Shown piece by piece: positions 8,865 to 17,620 of a stretch of DNA of 64,000 nt. Origin of the DNA: Paraglaciecola arctica BSs20135 (GTDB lineage Bacteria; Pseudomonadota; Gammaproteobacteria; Enterobacterales; Alteromonadaceae); the NCBI RefSeq assembly GCF_000314995.1, contig NZ_BAEO01000031.1, positions 62,001 to 126,000 on the forward strand, given 5' to 3'. The notes below the pieces were generated by a model that did not search any database, had not been told where the DNA came from, and saw nothing but the letters and a program-made list of their open reading frames with translations. The position numbers were made by a program, and so were the translations under genes. How positions within the stretch are numbered: position 1 is the stretch's first letter; each line of letters opens with the position of its first letter.

Positions 8865-9913
8865 AAAGGTGTACTCCTGCTGGATAAAAGCAGTGATAAC
8901 TCATCAAGCAATGCCGATTCATCAATATTAGTTTGACCCAAGGCTGCTTTTGACACCGCAATTTGAGTCCGTTCGAGCGCCATATTGGCTAATGGCTGCA
9001 CCGTGGCTTCTAGAGCAAGTAAATCATCAATTTTGCCACTACACTGCAACACTAGATCACAACCTGCATTTATAGCTTGCTTCGCTTTTTGTGCGGTTGT
9101 ACCACTAAGGGCATGCATATCAATATCATCAGTCATGATAAGTCCGTTAAAGCCAATGTGTTTTCTTAGTACTTCGTTTATCACTATAGGACTTAGGGTT
9201 GCTGGAAACTCAGGATCAATAGCGGTATAAAGAATATGCGCAGTCATTAACATTGATTCATGTTTGAAGTGTTCAAAAGGTAAAAAGTCTGACTGTTCTA
9301 AAACCTTCAAGTCAGCATCAACTATAGGTAAAGCCTTATGGCTGTCCTTGGTTCCTCTGCCGTGACCTGGCCCATGTTTAATTACAGGCTCAACGCCACC
9401 ACTTTTCAGACCATTAATGGTTGCCTGTCCGAGTGCTATAACACTTTTAGGTGTATCCCCTAATGCGCGATCTGTCACTACAGTAGAAGCATCGGGTTGT
9501 GGAATATCCAGCATAGGAGCGCAGTTAACATTAATACCAATAGCCTTTAGATCCGCAGCGATTAATTGGTAATTTAATTCGCAAGCGCGAATCGCGTTTT
9601 GAGGCGAAGAATGATAAAGCTTGGCAAATTCAGTAGGGCTAGGTGGAATGCGCCAATGCCTAGCTGGCAAGCGCGATACTCTGCCACCTTCTTGGTCAAT
9701 CAAGATCAATGCATGTTCATTATCTGTAACTATTTTAAATTCATCAACCAACGCTGATACTTGTTCAGGACTTTCGATATTACGTGCAAACAAAATCAAC
9801 CCTAGGGGGCGCATTTGTTTAAACAATGCTTTTTCTGAAACGCTTAATTTAGTTGCAGCACTTCCGACTATAACATTAGAGGGTGGGCGACTAAATGTGA
9901 TGAGTTTGTTCAT
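8861..9913 (-). CDS. nagZ: GH3 beta-N-acetylhexosaminidase, NagZ-like
   Basis: A GH3 glycosidase of 350 residues. NagZ enzymes release GlcNAc from GlcNAc-anhMurNAc and its peptides in the cytosol. Visible blocks are LILIDQEGGRVSRLP, the substrate loop KHGPGHGRGTKDSHKALP with the Asp-His pair used as general acid/base, and LIMTDDIDMHAL with the nucleophile Asp. The usual KHFPGHG appears here as KHGPGHG. It overlaps the symporter start by four bases and follows anmK by about 50 bp. No signal peptide is seen, consistent with a cytosolic enzyme. Confidence 0.9.
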   Translation of the reverse strand: MNKLITFSRPPSNVIVGSAATKLSVSEKALFKQMRPLGLILFARNIESPEQVSALVDEFKIVTDNEHALILIDQEGGRVSRLPARHWRIPPSPTEFAKLYHSSPQNAIRACELNYQLIAADLKAIGINVNCAPMLDIPQPDASTVVTDRALGDTPKSVIALGQATINGLKSGGVEPVIKHGPGHGRGTKDSHKALPIVDADLKVLEQSDFLPFEHFKHESMLMTAHILYTAIDPEFPATLSPIVINEVLRKHIGFNGLIMTDDIDMHALSGTTAQKAKQAINAGCDLVLQCSGKIDDLLALEATVQPLANMALERTQIAVSKAALGQTNIDESALLDELSLLLSSRSTPL

Positions 9914-9965
9914 ATCACTCCATATTTTTTTAATGACATTTTCGTCGCAAAATCAAGTAAGAAAA

Positions 9966-11180
9966 TTAACTGGGAAAACTGAGTTTTCCCATACTTACAT
10001 TTGGCATGTTTGTCTCATTAGAGGGAAATGTTTCAGTATTTGCAGCTAAGGTTTCATTGGCTAAAAGTGCAAACAAAACGGCTTCTTTGGCATCGGGATT
10101 TAACGATAGTAGTTCGGTGCTACCAAGTTTCGCCTGGGGTAATTGTTTATTTAGCTTGATTTGAATTCGTTCCATTAAAAGCGGATTGTGAATACCTCCA
10201 CCACTAACATATATCATTAAATCTGGGTGTGCTTTTCCTAGGGTGATGATGCTATCACTTATACATTGCGCACTAAATTCACAAAGCGTTGCCATTATGT
10301 CTTCATTCGACAAATTTGTAGCTTCTGCCTTTTTTTGTGCTGTATATAAATAAGCTAGATTAAAAACTTCAGGACCAGTAGTTTTTGGCAAAGATTGTTC
10401 AAAAAATGAAGAGCAATCTAGTTGTTTAAGTAAACCTAGATGTACGTTTCCAGCACGGGCGATTTGCGCGTCATTGTCGTAGTGCAAATCTGAATAATGA
10501 CTCTGAACATAGGCATCCATCATAGTGTTTCCAGGACCTATGTCAGAACTAAAAATCTTTGAAACACCTCCCTTGCTGGGTAAATAAGTTAAATTTGCTA
10601 TACCCCCAATGTTAAGCATAATGCGATTTTCATCAGCGCAATGAAATAACAGATAGTCACCATACATCACCAATGGCGCACCTTGCCCTCCCGCTGCAAT
10701 ATGTTTTTGTCTAAAATCACTTAAGGTGATGATATTAGTTAGCACCGCTATATGGTCGCCATCGCCTATTTGCAAGGTTGCATTAGGAAAATCATCATAC
10801 TGGTGTTGTTCGAATGGACAGTGATAAATAGTCTGACCATGACTGGCAATAACATCGATATCACCATTTTGATAACCAAATCCTAAGATTGCTTCATTAA
10901 CCAATTTAGCGTGATATCGTCCAATCCACGCATTTAACAAGCACACCTGCTCTATACTGCCTACTGGTTTAGCAAAAATGGCCTTTACTTGTTGTCGATA
11001 TTCTTCGCAATAATCTATGGTTATAAAATCCAGTAAGGCACATTGAGTGTTAACACCAGAACCGCTAATTTTACACAAAGCAATATCCAATCCATCTAAT
11101 GAAGTGCCACTCATGAGTCCAATGACTAATCTCGAATTTTTGTTAGAAATATAATGTAGTTTTTCAATATGTGAATGCAT
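9966..11180 (-). CDS. anmK: Anhydro-N-acetylmuramic acid kinase AnmK
   Basis: A kinase of 404 residues that opens and phosphorylates 1,6-anhydroMurNAc to MurNAc-6-phosphate, the MurQ substrate. The N-terminal LMSGTSLDGLDIALC block, ASHGQTIYHCP, the IGDGDHIA region, LNIGGIANLTYL, SDIGPGNTMMDAY and SGGGIHNPLL all match the family. The ATG at 11180 is preferred because AGGTGAG lies just upstream. A TTG six codons earlier has no ribosome-binding site. It is first in the minus-strand operon and diverges from the TonB receptor across an operator-rich gap. Confidence 0.93.
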   Translation of the reverse strand: MHSHIEKLHYISNKNSRLVIGLMSGTSLDGLDIALCKISGSGVNTQCALLDFITIDYCEEYRQQVKAIFAKPVGSIEQVCLLNAWIGRYHAKLVNEAILGFGYQNGDIDVIASHGQTIYHCPFEQHQYDDFPNATLQIGDGDHIAVLTNIITLSDFRQKHIAAGGQGAPLVMYGDYLLFHCADENRIMLNIGGIANLTYLPSKGGVSKIFSSDIGPGNTMMDAYVQSHYSDLHYDNDAQIARAGNVHLGLLKQLDCSSFFEQSLPKTTGPEVFNLAYLYTAQKKAEATNLSNEDIMATLCEFSAQCISDSIITLGKAHPDLMIYVSGGGIHNPLLMERIQIKLNKQLPQAKLGSTELLSLNPDAKEAVLFALLANETLAANTETFPSNETNMPNVSMGKLSFPS

Positions 11181-11242
11181 GGTCTCACCTAAAAACAAGG
11201 TAGTTTAGTTAAAAGTCTTAGACAACTATAGATACCAGTTAA

Positions 11243-11267
11243 CAATACCACTCAAAAATTGGTATTG
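11243..11267. promoter_or_regulatory. Inverted repeat, candidate HutC-type operator
   Basis: Perfect 8-bp arms CAATACCA and TGGTATTG are separated by 9 bp. The repeat lies 63 bp upstream of the anmK start. The same ATACC half-site recurs in the operator at the TonB-receptor promoter and again near 11381-11396, so one regulator, probably the adjacent GntR/HutC protein, may control both directions. Binding is inferred. Confidence 0.5.
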
Positions 11268-11342
11268 TCAATATTTCGATTATGTTACTTTAAATAGATA
11301 TAACCCACCAAAATCAATCATTTATTAACCAATTCAATCTAC

Positions 11343-11378
11343 AAAGGTATTGACAACTGTACTTAAATACCTTTAGAT
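11343..11378 (+). promoter_or_regulatory. Sigma-70-like promoter overlapped by an inverted repeat
   Basis: A -35 box TTGACA (11350-11355), a 17-bp spacer and a -10-like TTAGAT (11373-11378) face the TonB-receptor gene. The inverted repeat AAAGGTAT (11343-11350) and ATACCTTT (11367-11374) spans nearly the whole promoter, a layout typical of repression. The half-sites match those of the 11243-11267 repeat. Confidence 0.6.
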
Positions 11379-11446
11379 TAATACCAATTCAATACCTAAT
11401 TACAACTGCATAACTAACTGCACAATAAATAAGAAGAGAGCGTGAA

Positions 11447-14134
11447 ATGAAAGCCTACCGATTAAAACCCGTCGCAAATAGTATTTTAATTGCCCTATCG
11501 ACTTCTGCATTTTTAAGTACACAAGCCATAGCACAACAAGCTGAAGTGATTGAAATTACCGGATCTCGTATACCACGTTCTGAACTGACTGCGACTAGCC
11601 CCGTATTTACAATCAGTGAAGTGCAGTTAGAGACAGATCAAGCCATTACGGTTGAAGACATAGTAAAAAAACTTCCTCAAGCGGCAACAGGAGCGAACAG
11701 CACAGGGGCAACTGTTGGTGACTCTTTAGGATCTTCAACCATTGACTTAAGAGGCTTAGGCCAAAACAGAACCTTAGTGTTGGTGAATGGATCTAGAGTG
11801 GTACCTTTTAGTTTTAGAAATGCGGTAGATGTAAACTCTATTCCTGCCGGCCTTATTAAAAGAGTTGAAGTTTTGACTGGTGGCGCTGCTGCGGTTTATG
11901 GTGCTGATGCTGTGGCCGGTGTGGTGAACTTTATTTTGGATGATAAATATGAAGGTTTCGAGGCCTCCGCAGGATATGACGCGCCACAAGGCGGTGGAGA
12001 AACTTTCAATTTTGATGCCACTATGGGTGCAAACATTGACGACGGAAAAGGAAATATAACAGCCTACGTCGGATACTCAAAACGAGAAGCATTATTGGCC
12101 AATGAGCGTGATTTTGCAGCCAACTTTTCTAGTACTGTTGCCGGTACAGGCGGTAACTTCACTGATATCTCTAGCGGCAACACTTTTGCGTTTAATGACT
12201 CTGGCGCATTAACTGATACTCCTCAGACGACCAACATCACTCCAGACCTTTACCTGATGCAACCATTAGAACGTTTAACCGCAAACGTATTTTTTAACTA
12301 CGCCCCCTTTGATAACAGCGTTGAAGTTTATGGTCGCGCTATGTTTACTCAAGTACGAGTCAATGGCGCTGGCTCTACTGGACAATCACCTGTAGTGGTT
12401 AATGAGCAAATAACAATAACATCAGACAACCCCTACTTAAGTAATTCTATTCGCGACTTACTCACATTTAACGACAATGGTGAGGCTTTGGTTGGCGTTG
12501 AAAAAAACCTTGGTTTTGGCATACAAGAAACTCGCACAGTAAGGGACACCCTACAATTTCAACTTGGTCTTAAAGGCGATCTAACTGACTTTATCGGTTG
12601 GGATGTTTATGCACAATATGGTCGTACCGACGGTACTGCAAAAGTGTATAACAATGGCATTGTCAGTAACTTCCAAAATATAGCCAATACTCGTAATATT
12701 TTTGGGCCAACGGATTTGAACGATTTAAGCACACCACTTATTCACTCTAACCGTGAGCGTGTACAGTCTGTTATCAACCTCAACATTTCTGGTGATTCCG
12801 GCGATTTATTTGAATTACCAGCAGGCCCAGTAGGTTTCTCTGTAGGTTATGAATACAGAGATGAAAAAGGTGTACAAACACCAGGCACAGCACTCATTAC
12901 AGGCTCAGCCTATGGACTAGGAGGCATATCGGCAATTGACGCAAGCTTCGATACCAAAGAATTGTACGGTGAAGTATTAGTACCAGTTGTACGAGATCTA
13001 CCTTTTATAAAGGAGCTGTCTGTTGAAGGGGCATACCGTCATTCTAAATATTCAAATGTTGACTCAGCAAATACACATAAACTTGGTTTAAGCTGGGCGT
13101 TGACCGAAGATTTCAGACTAAGAGCGACTCGCCAAACGGCTATCAGATCGCCTAACTTAGGTGAGTTTGCAGGGCCTGAAGTAGCCTTATCACTTGCTTT
13201 ATTTGACCCAAATAGCGCCTCCTTCATTTCCCGTTTAGGAGGACGTTTTGACGGCGATCCTTGTTTAGACGGCAGAGGTGATGCAGCACAATGTGAGCGT
13301 TTAGGAGCGCCCACAGCAGGAACACCTTTTGATACATCACAGGCCATATACACATTTGGCGGCAACGATATGATCCAGCCGGAAGAATCAACAACAACCA
13401 GTTTCGGGCTGATTTACACCCCTAATGTAATAGCTGGTTTAGACATTACTGTCGATTATTACGATATAGAAATAACCGATGCTATTAGTCAAATTCAGCC
13501 CATTGCTGCGTTGACAAGTTGCTATATCGATAATCCAGTAGCAGGTAATCCATTATGTGGAGCTGTGCTACGTGACCCAACAACTGGGTTAATCAGTCAG
13601 ACTCTAGTTAACGATTTTAACTTAGCCGTATTGTCACAATCAGGTTTTGATGTAGGTGTACGTTATGCACTAGGTGATTTAAGCGATAATATCCAAGACT
13701 TCCAAATCAGTTATCAAGGTAATATCGTAGATTCACAAGAAAGACAAAATAATGCCACTGTGGAGTCTCTAGACTGCAAAGGTACCTTTGGTACATCTTG
13801 TACGGGTGACTTTGCGAGTATTGTACAAGCTGATTATCAACACAGGGCTTGGATTGACTTTTCGTTAGACGCAGTAGATGTACAACTTGGTTGGCGCATG
13901 ATTGGCAGTGTAGATGCGGCAATTGGTGACAGTGTCAGTATAGGTTCGCAACATTATATTGATCTAGCTGCTACGTACAAATTTGCTGAAAAATATGAAG
14001 TAACATTTGGTATCGATAACTTACTCGATAAACAACCTCCGATTCCTGAATCAGGTGGTAACTTTTTCAGTACAGTAAGTGACTATGACGTCATTGGTCG
14101 TACTGTTGGTGTTACTTTCCGTTTTAGACCATAA
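11447..14134 (+). CDS. TonB-dependent outer-membrane receptor
   Basis: An 895-residue receptor with an N-terminal signal peptide ending near AIAQQAEV. The plug domain follows (ITGSRIPRSELTATSP, then LRGLGQNRTLVLVNGSR and GGAAAVYGADAVAGVVNFIL), then a long beta-barrel ending in an aromatic-rich GVTFRFRP. It imports a ligand across the outer membrane using TonB energy. Its divergence from the anmK-murQ operon and the HutC-type regulator directly downstream suggest that the ligand is a peptidoglycan- or chitin-derived sugar, not iron. A strong terminator follows. Confidence 0.9.
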   Translation: MKAYRLKPVANSILIALSTSAFLSTQAIAQQAEVIEITGSRIPRSELTATSPVFTISEVQLETDQAITVEDIVKKLPQAATGANSTGATVGDSLGSSTIDLRGLGQNRTLVLVNGSRVVPFSFRNAVDVNSIPAGLIKRVEVLTGGAAAVYGADAVAGVVNFILDDKYEGFEASAGYDAPQGGGETFNFDATMGANIDDGKGNITAYVGYSKREALLANERDFAANFSSTVAGTGGNFTDISSGNTFAFNDSGALTDTPQTTNITPDLYLMQPLERLTANVFFNYAPFDNSVEVYGRAMFTQVRVNGAGSTGQSPVVVNEQITITSDNPYLSNSIRDLLTFNDNGEALVGVEKNLGFGIQETRTVRDTLQFQLGLKGDLTDFIGWDVYAQYGRTDGTAKVYNNGIVSNFQNIANTRNIFGPTDLNDLSTPLIHSNRERVQSVINLNISGDSGDLFELPAGPVGFSVGYEYRDEKGVQTPGTALITGSAYGLGGISAIDASFDTKELYGEVLVPVVRDLPFIKELSVEGAYRHSKYSNVDSANTHKLGLSWALTEDFRLRATRQTAIRSPNLGEFAGPEVALSLALFDPNSASFISRLGGRFDGDPCLDGRGDAAQCERLGAPTAGTPFDTSQAIYTFGGNDMIQPEESTTTSFGLIYTPNVIAGLDITVDYYDIEITDAISQIQPIAALTSCYIDNPVAGNPLCGAVLRDPTTGLISQTLVNDFNLAVLSQSGFDVGVRYALGDLSDNIQDFQISYQGNIVDSQERQNNATVESLDCKGTFGTSCTGDFASIVQADYQHRAWIDFSLDAVDVQLGWRMIGSVDAAIGDSVSIGSQHYIDLAATYKFAEKYEVTFGIDNLLDKQPPIPESGGNFFSTVSDYDVIGRTVGVTFRFRP

Positions 14135-14142
14135 ATAAGGTT

Positions 14143-14172
14143 AGGGTTTGCTAATACACATTAGCAAACCCT
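14143..14172 (+). terminator. Rho-independent terminator after the TonB receptor
   Basis: Perfect 13-bp arms AGGGTTTGCTAAT and ATTAGCAAACCCT surround an ACAC loop and are followed by ATTTT. The hairpin lies 8 bp after the receptor stop and 17 bp before the chosen start of the regulator, so it should separate their transcription, at least partly. Confidence 0.8.
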
Positions 14173-14189
14173 ATTTTAAGATTAAGGAA

Positions 14190-14948
14190 ATGGCTATCAA
14201 AGATGTATTGTTAAACCAAATTGGCTCTGATTGGAACAGCTCTTCGCCGCTTTACCAACAACTTGCCAATGACTTACGTAAGTTAATTTTAGATGGCAAA
14301 ATAAGCAGTGGAGAATCCATACCATCAGAACGTATCTTATGCGAAAAAACCGACGCATCACGGGTAACTGTTCGCAAAGCTATAGATCAACTCATAATGG
14401 AAGGATTATTGTTTCGCCGACAAGGTTCGGGAACCTTTATCAGTGAACGAATCGAGCATAAGGGTGAAGATCTATCTGGCTTTACTGCTGAAATGCGTAA
14501 CTTGGGTGTGGATCCTAGCTCTATTTGGCTAATTAAAATGCATGCAGAAGCAACCACGGAAGAAGCCGACACACTTAAGTTATCAACAAGCGCTCAAGTA
14601 TGTCGCTTATCTCGAGTGCGTCTCTCAAACGAGATGCCCATGGGGATTGAAAATACTATTATTCCTGCACAATTCTTACCCGATTTAGACAGCTTAACCG
14701 ATTCACTCTATCATGCTCTACAAGCCAATAATCGTGCTCCTTGTCATGGTGAACAAAAAGTAACAGCATCGATAGCCTCGCCAACTGAAGCGGGTTTACT
14801 GTCAATCAAGGAAGGGGGTCCTGTGCTTCGTATCGAGAGGTATACTTTTTTAGAAGACAATACCCCTCTTGAATATACTCGAAGTGTTTATCGTGGGGAT
14901 AAATATGTATTTACCTCTAAACTTCAGCTTTTTAATCAAGGTTGGTAA
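14190..14948 (+). CDS. GntR family transcriptional regulator, HutC subfamily
   Basis: A 252-residue regulator. Residues about 1-80 form the GntR winged helix (SPLYQQLANDLRKLILDGK, then SERILCEKTDASRVTVRKAI and LLFRRQGSGTFI). The rest is a UTRA ligand-binding domain (CRLSRVRLSNEMPMGIE, LRIERYTFLEDNTPLEYT). Such proteins usually sense sugar phosphates or amino acids. It likely represses the receptor and the anmK operon through the ATACC repeats at 11243-11378. A TTG start at 14148 would lie inside the terminator hairpin, so the ATG at 14190 is preferred. Confidence 0.88.
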   Translation: MAIKDVLLNQIGSDWNSSSPLYQQLANDLRKLILDGKISSGESIPSERILCEKTDASRVTVRKAIDQLIMEGLLFRRQGSGTFISERIEHKGEDLSGFTAEMRNLGVDPSSIWLIKMHAEATTEEADTLKLSTSAQVCRLSRVRLSNEMPMGIENTIIPAQFLPDLDSLTDSLYHALQANNRAPCHGEQKVTASIASPTEAGLLSIKEGGPVLRIERYTFLEDNTPLEYTRSVYRGDKYVFTSKLQLFNQGW

Positions 14949-15057
14949 AACATAGTTTTATGTTTTCACCTTAAATTGTAACTCTGGCGATTTCCCCCTG
15001 CACCATTTAGGCAAATGAGTAACTTAGCAGTGAACCTTATAGTTAGCTCTACTACAA

Positions 15058-16758
15058 CTAATGTTGGCAACTACAATTACGTTGGGTTTTATCTGTTTTA
15101 CCAATACCAGGGTTGAAAGTATTGGTTGGATCAAGCTGTAAATAAAATTCTTTTAGACTTTTCTCCGCTTCATATAAGTGCCCAACATTGTGTTCAGCTG
15201 GGTATTTCACCCCTCGCTTATTAAGTAATTCAAGCATGCTTTTCTTAACTTCTTTAGGATCAGATCCTTTTTTTAAGATATAGTCCTGATGAAAAACATG
15301 ACAAAAGAAATGCCCATAATATAGCTTCATTTCAAGCTGAGCTTGCAACTCTTCTGGCAAGGTTTCCAACCAATCAATATCATCTCGTCTGAGGGCAATA
15401 TCCAAAGATAATAAATCCCCAAGATCTTTTTGATATAACGTGTGATAACGCATTGCGGCCCCAGCAGCGGCAAATCGGTTTAGCACAGCAGCGGCAGTTT
15501 CTTTTGGATCACATTCAAAAAAATCCCCTTCATGTTCAGCAAAAAACTCAGCCAAATGTTTTTTTGCTTCTAGTATACCCTGCCCGCTCATTTTCAAAAT
15601 TAAGTGATGATCGTATTGGGCACGAAACTCTAAAATACGAGGAGGTAAATGTTGTGGAAAAAAGCGACTAGCAGTCTGCATAATCCAATCAGTAAGGTGA
15701 GTAGGCACGAAGGGAATTGCTCTACATATTGCATCAACGCGACCTTTTAAAGCAAACAGTTGAGGTAAACGATCAGTCCCCAATAATTTCACACTCAAAA
15801 ATGTGTCTTTGCCATACTTGGCTGAAATATCAAAAATATCTTTATGTAAGTATTCGCCCACCTCCGGCAAATGTTTATATTGCTGTAAAACTTCTCGCCT
15901 GAGTCTACCTAATACAAGGGGATCATTAGTACCTATATAAAAGGTTTGCTCTTGTTCCGCAACCGCAAAAGTATCAAGTCTGACCGCAAAAACAGCCAAC
16001 TTACCTGCACATCCACTGGCTTCAAACAAACGTCTTGGGTCTGCATTGTAACGGCTAGGGCTGGTTTCATCCACTTGACGGACACGCTGCTGATACTCTC
16101 CATCGGAACACTGAGCCTCACTCGGAACTAAGTTATTTTTAGCAAAATTACCGGCCATTAAATTACTTAATATTTGCTCAGGAGTCTCTCCCAGTTCAAT
16201 ACCTAAATGGTTAACCAGTTGTAACACCCCCTGTTCATCAACTCGTGCAAACAATGCCATCTCTGTATAGGCGGGGCCACGTTTGATTAACGCGCCTCCG
16301 GAATTATTGGCTATACCACCTACTACTGAGGCACCTAAACATGAAGAACCAATAACTGAATGTGGAGTACGCTTAATGGGTTTAAGTAGGTTTTCCAAAC
16401 TAAATAGGGTCGCCCCCGAAAAACTCAAAACCTGCTGACCTTGTTCTAATAGATATATCTGGTTCATTGCTAAAGTATTAATGATAATTATAGGTCTATC
16501 GTAGTCGTCACCACTAGGCGTAGAGCCCTCGGTCAAGCCAGTATTAGCCGCTTGCATAATAATAATGGAGTTATGTTTAACACACACTTGTAAGGTCTGA
16601 TAAAAGGACAACAATGTCTGTGGTTTAACCACAGCTAATGCATCTCCCCCCCCTGTGCGCCAACCAAAACGAAAGCGCCGTGATTTTTGTTTATTAATGA
16701 TGGTGTGCTCTTGACCTAAAACATCTTTAAGCTGCTGCAATAACTGTGGATGCTGCAT
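15058..16758 (-). CDS. dld: Quinone-dependent D-lactate dehydrogenase Dld
   Basis: A peripheral-membrane FAD enzyme of 566 residues (571 in E. coli) that oxidises D-lactate to pyruvate and passes electrons to quinone. It has the FAD-binding PCMH pattern (FGWRTGGGDALAVVKPQTL, AANTGLTEGSTPSG, SVIGSSCLGASVVGGIANNSGG) and the Dld-specific C-terminal membrane-binding half ending DPTNTFNPGIGKTDK. It sits beside the MurNAc locus, whose MurQ step releases D-lactate, so it likely completes that pathway. It has its own transcription unit on the minus strand. Confidence 0.94.
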   Translation of the reverse strand: MQHPQLLQQLKDVLGQEHTIINKQKSRRFRFGWRTGGGDALAVVKPQTLLSFYQTLQVCVKHNSIIIMQAANTGLTEGSTPSGDDYDRPIIIINTLAMNQIYLLEQGQQVLSFSGATLFSLENLLKPIKRTPHSVIGSSCLGASVVGGIANNSGGALIKRGPAYTEMALFARVDEQGVLQLVNHLGIELGETPEQILSNLMAGNFAKNNLVPSEAQCSDGEYQQRVRQVDETSPSRYNADPRRLFEASGCAGKLAVFAVRLDTFAVAEQEQTFYIGTNDPLVLGRLRREVLQQYKHLPEVGEYLHKDIFDISAKYGKDTFLSVKLLGTDRLPQLFALKGRVDAICRAIPFVPTHLTDWIMQTASRFFPQHLPPRILEFRAQYDHHLILKMSGQGILEAKKHLAEFFAEHEGDFFECDPKETAAAVLNRFAAAGAAMRYHTLYQKDLGDLLSLDIALRRDDIDWLETLPEELQAQLEMKLYYGHFFCHVFHQDYILKKGSDPKEVKKSMLELLNKRGVKYPAEHNVGHLYEAEKSLKEFYLQLDPTNTFNPGIGKTDKTQRNCSCQH

Positions 16759-17140
16759 GAAGTGGTTTCCTAGCGTTCACTCAACAGTAGACTGCAAACA
16801 TCCTGAATGTTGAATTAAGAAAATGAATATAGGTCGATTTTAAGGAAATAAAACTAAAACACCAGAATATATTATTCCAATAAATTAAAATTAGGATAAA
16901 TAAATATTAAAATTCACTTTAAAACCAATACACATTTTTCTACTTCACAGCTTTTTCTTTCGACATGTTACTAATCTCATGATTTCAATTGAAAAACCAA
17001 GCAATAAACTCACATCTAGCAGTCATTATGACCCATATGCTAATTACTATTAGAAGATGGCTTGATTAAATCAGCAGCATCTGGTCACATTAGCCTAAAT
17101 TATTGGCATTAAAAAATTCAGTTGGGAGCAAATATAATTT
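16759..17140. other. Intergenic gap upstream of dld and the truncated dgt
   Basis: A 382-bp AT-rich stretch between divergent genes. It should hold the promoters of dld and of the dgt remnant. GGGAG near 17122 is a possible ribosome-binding site for dgt. No coding remnant, RNA or clear repeat was seen. Confidence 0.5.
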
Positions 17141-17491
17141 ATGGATATTTGGATACAGCGCAGGCATGGACAGAAACTTCAACGCCAAGGTGATCATCGC
17201 ACCCCCTATCAAAGAGACAAGGCCAGAATATTACATTCAGCAGCATTTAGACGCCTGCAGGCCAAAACCCAAGTATTAGGCGTTGGCATGAGTGACTTTT
17301 ATCGCACTCGGCTAACACATTCATTAGAAGCATCACAAATTGGCCAAGGAATAGCGGCGCAGCTAAGAAGTAAGTACGCTGAATTAACCGAACATTTAGG
17401 TATGAATGACACCTTGATAGAGGCATTGTGTTTAGCTCATGATATCGGACATCCTCCTTACGCAATAAATCACGATAATTCGTATGTTTAA
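17141..17491 (+). pseudogene. dgt: dGTPase (HD-domain dNTP triphosphohydrolase), truncated at the HD motif
   Basis: The first about 107 residues are clearly a Dgt/dGTPase-like N-terminus: [40 protein letters not shown], and [13 protein letters not shown] with the HD pair. Full-length enzymes run on with FGHGGE and several hundred residues. Here the frame continues with unrelated AINHDNSYV and stops at 117 codons. The homology break is near 17460. The missing 3' portion is not seen anywhere in the window. The break coincides with the start of the accessory island, so an insertion or deletion cut the gene. It is almost certainly not functional as a dGTPase. Confidence 0.85.
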
Positions 17492-17571
17492 TCAAATAAT
17501 CTAACGCACAACCTAGAAAACCTAGCCATAGGATATAATTATAACATACGTATTATAACATACGTTTATCG
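17473..17571. repeat. Inverted and tandem repeats at the island edge
   Basis: The sequence CGATAATTCGTATGTT (17473-17488) is matched in inverse, with one gap and one mismatch, by AACATACGTTTATCG (17557-17571). Inside, ATTATAACATACGT occurs twice in perfect tandem (17538-17551 and 17552-17565). The cluster sits immediately after the homology break in dgt and could be an element end, a recombination site or recombinase-binding arms. No second copy was recognised elsewhere in the window. Confidence 0.55.
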
Positions 17572-17620
17572 TTTTGCTTAAAAACAAAACTACAATAAAA
17601 AGTCAGTTTATTGCCGTTTT

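Noticed and set aside
11181-11198. TTG start for anmK six codons upstream
   Set aside because: No ribosome-binding site precedes it, while AGGTGAG sits right before the ATG at 11180.
14148-14189. Earlier TTG start for the GntR regulator
   Set aside because: It lies inside a perfect terminator hairpin, has no usable ribosome-binding site, and adds residues foreign to the family.
17141-17491. Truncated dGTPase as a functional small protein
   Set aside because: It ends inside the catalytic HD motif and lacks the remaining metal and substrate residues.
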